Positions 5,640 through 6,733 of a stretch of 6,733 bases of DNA are shown here, piece after piece. The notes beneath the pieces are model-generated. The model saw only the letters and a list, made by a program, of their open reading frames with translations, ran no database searches and was not told the DNA's origin. Source of the stretch: Nitrososphaerota archaeon. Lineage in GTDB: Archaea > Thermoproteota > Nitrososphaeria > Nitrososphaerales > CADDZS01. The stretch covers positions 1-6,733 of the forward strand of contig JAPCJV010000100.1 of NCBI GenBank assembly GCA_027886785.1. Direction: 5' to 3'. The translations under genes were made by a program, and so were the position numbers. Each line of letters begins with the position of its first letter. The first letter of the stretch is position 1.

Positions 5640-6733
5640 GCTCCTCCCGCTGGTTTTACGCCAAGTTCTTTCCTGAATCCAGAGCTCAAGTCAATCGAGC
5701 GCAATAATTCCCTGTTGCCCACCAAGGAGGAGGAAAGACTGCTCACTCCTGCTGCACCAGAGAGGAGCTTGATTTCTTTTTCCAGAGCGGTCACAAAGTT
5801 TTCCAAATGTATGATTGATTTAGGCGCATCAAAGATAATTTCCTTGTCTCCCTCCTCGAAACCGATCGCAAAGAGCCCAGCCCGTCCCAACCCCACAGAA
5901 TCCGCTCCCAGCGCCAGAATCTTGAACACGTCATCGGCTCCCCTGATCGAGTTCGACTCTGCAAAAATTGCGATCTTGTACCGAAGCCGGTTTATTTTCA
6001 GTACTCGATCCAGTTTCGAGATTGCCAATTCCAGGGGTAAGTCGGATTTCGGATCATCCTCGTCGACAATAATTCCTGAAATATCTGTTCCGGAGTCAAA
6101 TCTTGCCTCCGCCTCGGAAACTGCATGTCTGGATGAAGGGATTCGCCAGAAAATTTTCTTGGGCTGGACTCCTTTCATTTCTGAAAGAACGAAAGCCTCG
6201 TCGGACGCGCTTTCTCCATTCGACAACAGCCTTTCTAAATACGGCGAGAATTCGCTCACATCAACCTGATTGGCATCAAAAAGCAAACCGAATGCAAGCG
6301 CGGTACGCGCAAAAACTCGTTTCACATTGAGCGGGGTTGGTTCAGGAAGGTGGGTGAAGAAAAAGGGGGCCGCGAGTCTGAAATCCTTCGATTCACTTCC
6401 GGGAAGACGCGAGAAAATCTCTATCTCTTCGCGGTACGGATCTATACTAGGTCTGGTCACCTGCGCTCCATCCGAGACCAGGTAATCTGACAACCTTGCC
6501 GGATCCTCTACGAAGGGAGGGGATGTAGCCCCCATGCTGGAGATTTCAGCTTCTGCGGGTGCCTTTCCTATAGTGCCCGCCATTTCCCGAAGCATGTTTA
6601 TTCTATTAGGCGGCCAGAGGTCCCTGGATAATTTAGGCGGCTTCTCCTCCGGCGCAGCTAGTTTTGAGCTTTGGAGAATCGAAGAGGATGAAGAATACGA
6701 GGGAAGGTCTAGGATCATTTGCGTCTCTGGGCC
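5636..6733 (-). CDS. Glutamate synthase FMN-barrel (Glu_synthase) domain homologue with degenerate active site; 5' end uncertain
   Basis: The first ATG in the window (6718) gives 360 residues, but the frame stays open to the window edge (GPETQ before it), so the true start may lie outside. Family landmarks are RINMLREMAGTIGK (39-52), QVTRPSIDPYREEIEIFSR (86-104), KIFWRIPSSRHAV (188-200), IRGADDVFKILALGADSVGL (258-277) and a C-terminal block KEIKLLSGAAGVSS/SLVGNRELLRSIDL. These match the archaeal glutamate synthase domain that reduces 2-iminoglutarate with FMN and a [3Fe-4S] cluster. The expected loops are altered. The 'GMSxGALS' region reads THLPEPTPL, 'NTGEGG' is replaced by DANQVDVSE, and the 'GGTGAAP' region reads DEDDPKSDLP. 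The cysteine cluster after the barrel is gone, and there is no cysteine anywhere in the visible protein. The fold is probably kept, but ordinary glutamate synthase chemistry is doubtful. The frame is intact. The N-terminus is Ser/Pro-rich and likely disordered. It overlaps the amidotransferase gene by 4 nt. Confidence 0.78.
   Translation of the reverse strand, partial: GPETQMILDLPSYSSSSSILQSSKLAAPEEKPPKLSRDLWPPNRINMLREMAGTIGKAPAEAEISSMGATSPPFVEDPARLSDYLVSDGAQVTRPSIDPYREEIEIFSRLPGSESKDFRLAAPFFFTHLPEPTPLNVKRVFARTALAFGLLFDANQVDVSEFSPYLERLLSNGESASDEAFVLSEMKGVQPKKIFWRIPSSRHAVSEAEARFDSGTDISGIIVDEDDPKSDLPLELAISKLDRVLKINRLRYKIAIFAESNSIRGADDVFKILALGADSVGLGRAGLFAIGFEEGDKEIIFDAPKSIIHLENFVTALEKEIKLLSGAAGVSSLSSSLVGNRELLRSIDLSSGFRKELGVKPAGGA

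Noticed and set aside
5586..6269. 227-residue + strand ORF opposite the FMN-barrel homologue
   Set aside because: Its length comes from the codon bias of the true gene on the minus strand. The Ser/Pro-rich translation has no recognisable motif, whereas the minus strand aligns to a known family.
1..6733. CRISPR arrays, tRNA/rRNA genes, insertion sequences
   Set aside because: No regularly spaced repeats, no tRNA-like cloverleaf with a GTTCRA-type T-arm, and no transposase or terminal inverted repeats were seen on either strand.

Overview
The window looks archaeal, most likely Nitrososphaerota (Thaumarchaeota) or a close Thermoproteota relative. The main clue is the C-terminal part of an ESCRT-III/CdvB-like protein at the left edge. 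Supporting clues are a stand-alone Lrp/AsnC ligand-binding (RAM) domain, a glutamate synthase split into separately encoded domains of the archaeal type, several TTG/GTG starts, and few Shine-Dalgarno sequences. The placement below domain level is inference.

Layout. Positions 1-240 (+) hold the end of the CdvB-like gene, followed by a hairpin and T-tract that look like a terminator (270-309). Positions 472-1305 (+) encode a HAD-superfamily hydrolase. Positions 1306-1518 (+) contain no intact gene, but one frame reads as a strongly protein-like double membrane segment broken only by TAG codons. On the minus strand follow thioredoxin (1836-1498), a RAM-domain protein (2089-1859), an unrecognised 92-residue protein (2462-2184), a protein with four CBS domains (3441-2506), and a glutamate-synthase-like pair. 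That pair is a class II glutamine amidotransferase plus GXGXG protein (5639-3456) and an FMN-barrel-like protein (from the right edge to 5636).

The right half (about 6733 to 2506, minus strand) reads as one operon. The FMN-like gene overlaps the amidotransferase gene by ATGA, and the CBS gene follows the GXGXG part after 14 nt. Two things are unusual. First, the amidotransferase/GXGXG gene is cut by an in-frame TAG at 4886-4884, in the middle of the amidotransferase domain. The two pieces are in the same frame, and the apparent TTG start of the second piece is two codons after the TAG. Second, the FMN-barrel homologue has no cysteine at all and lacks the usual FMN-loop and iron-sulfur motifs, although its overall alignment to the family is clear.

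Both the broken amidotransferase and the membrane-like frame at 1306-1518 are interrupted by TAG, which raises amber suppression or pyrrolysine insertion as a possibility. Against this, TAG is the apparent normal stop of thioredoxin, the CBS protein and the GXGXG part. Nonsense mutation, gene decay or a base-call error is therefore the simpler reading. The remaining genes look ordinary.
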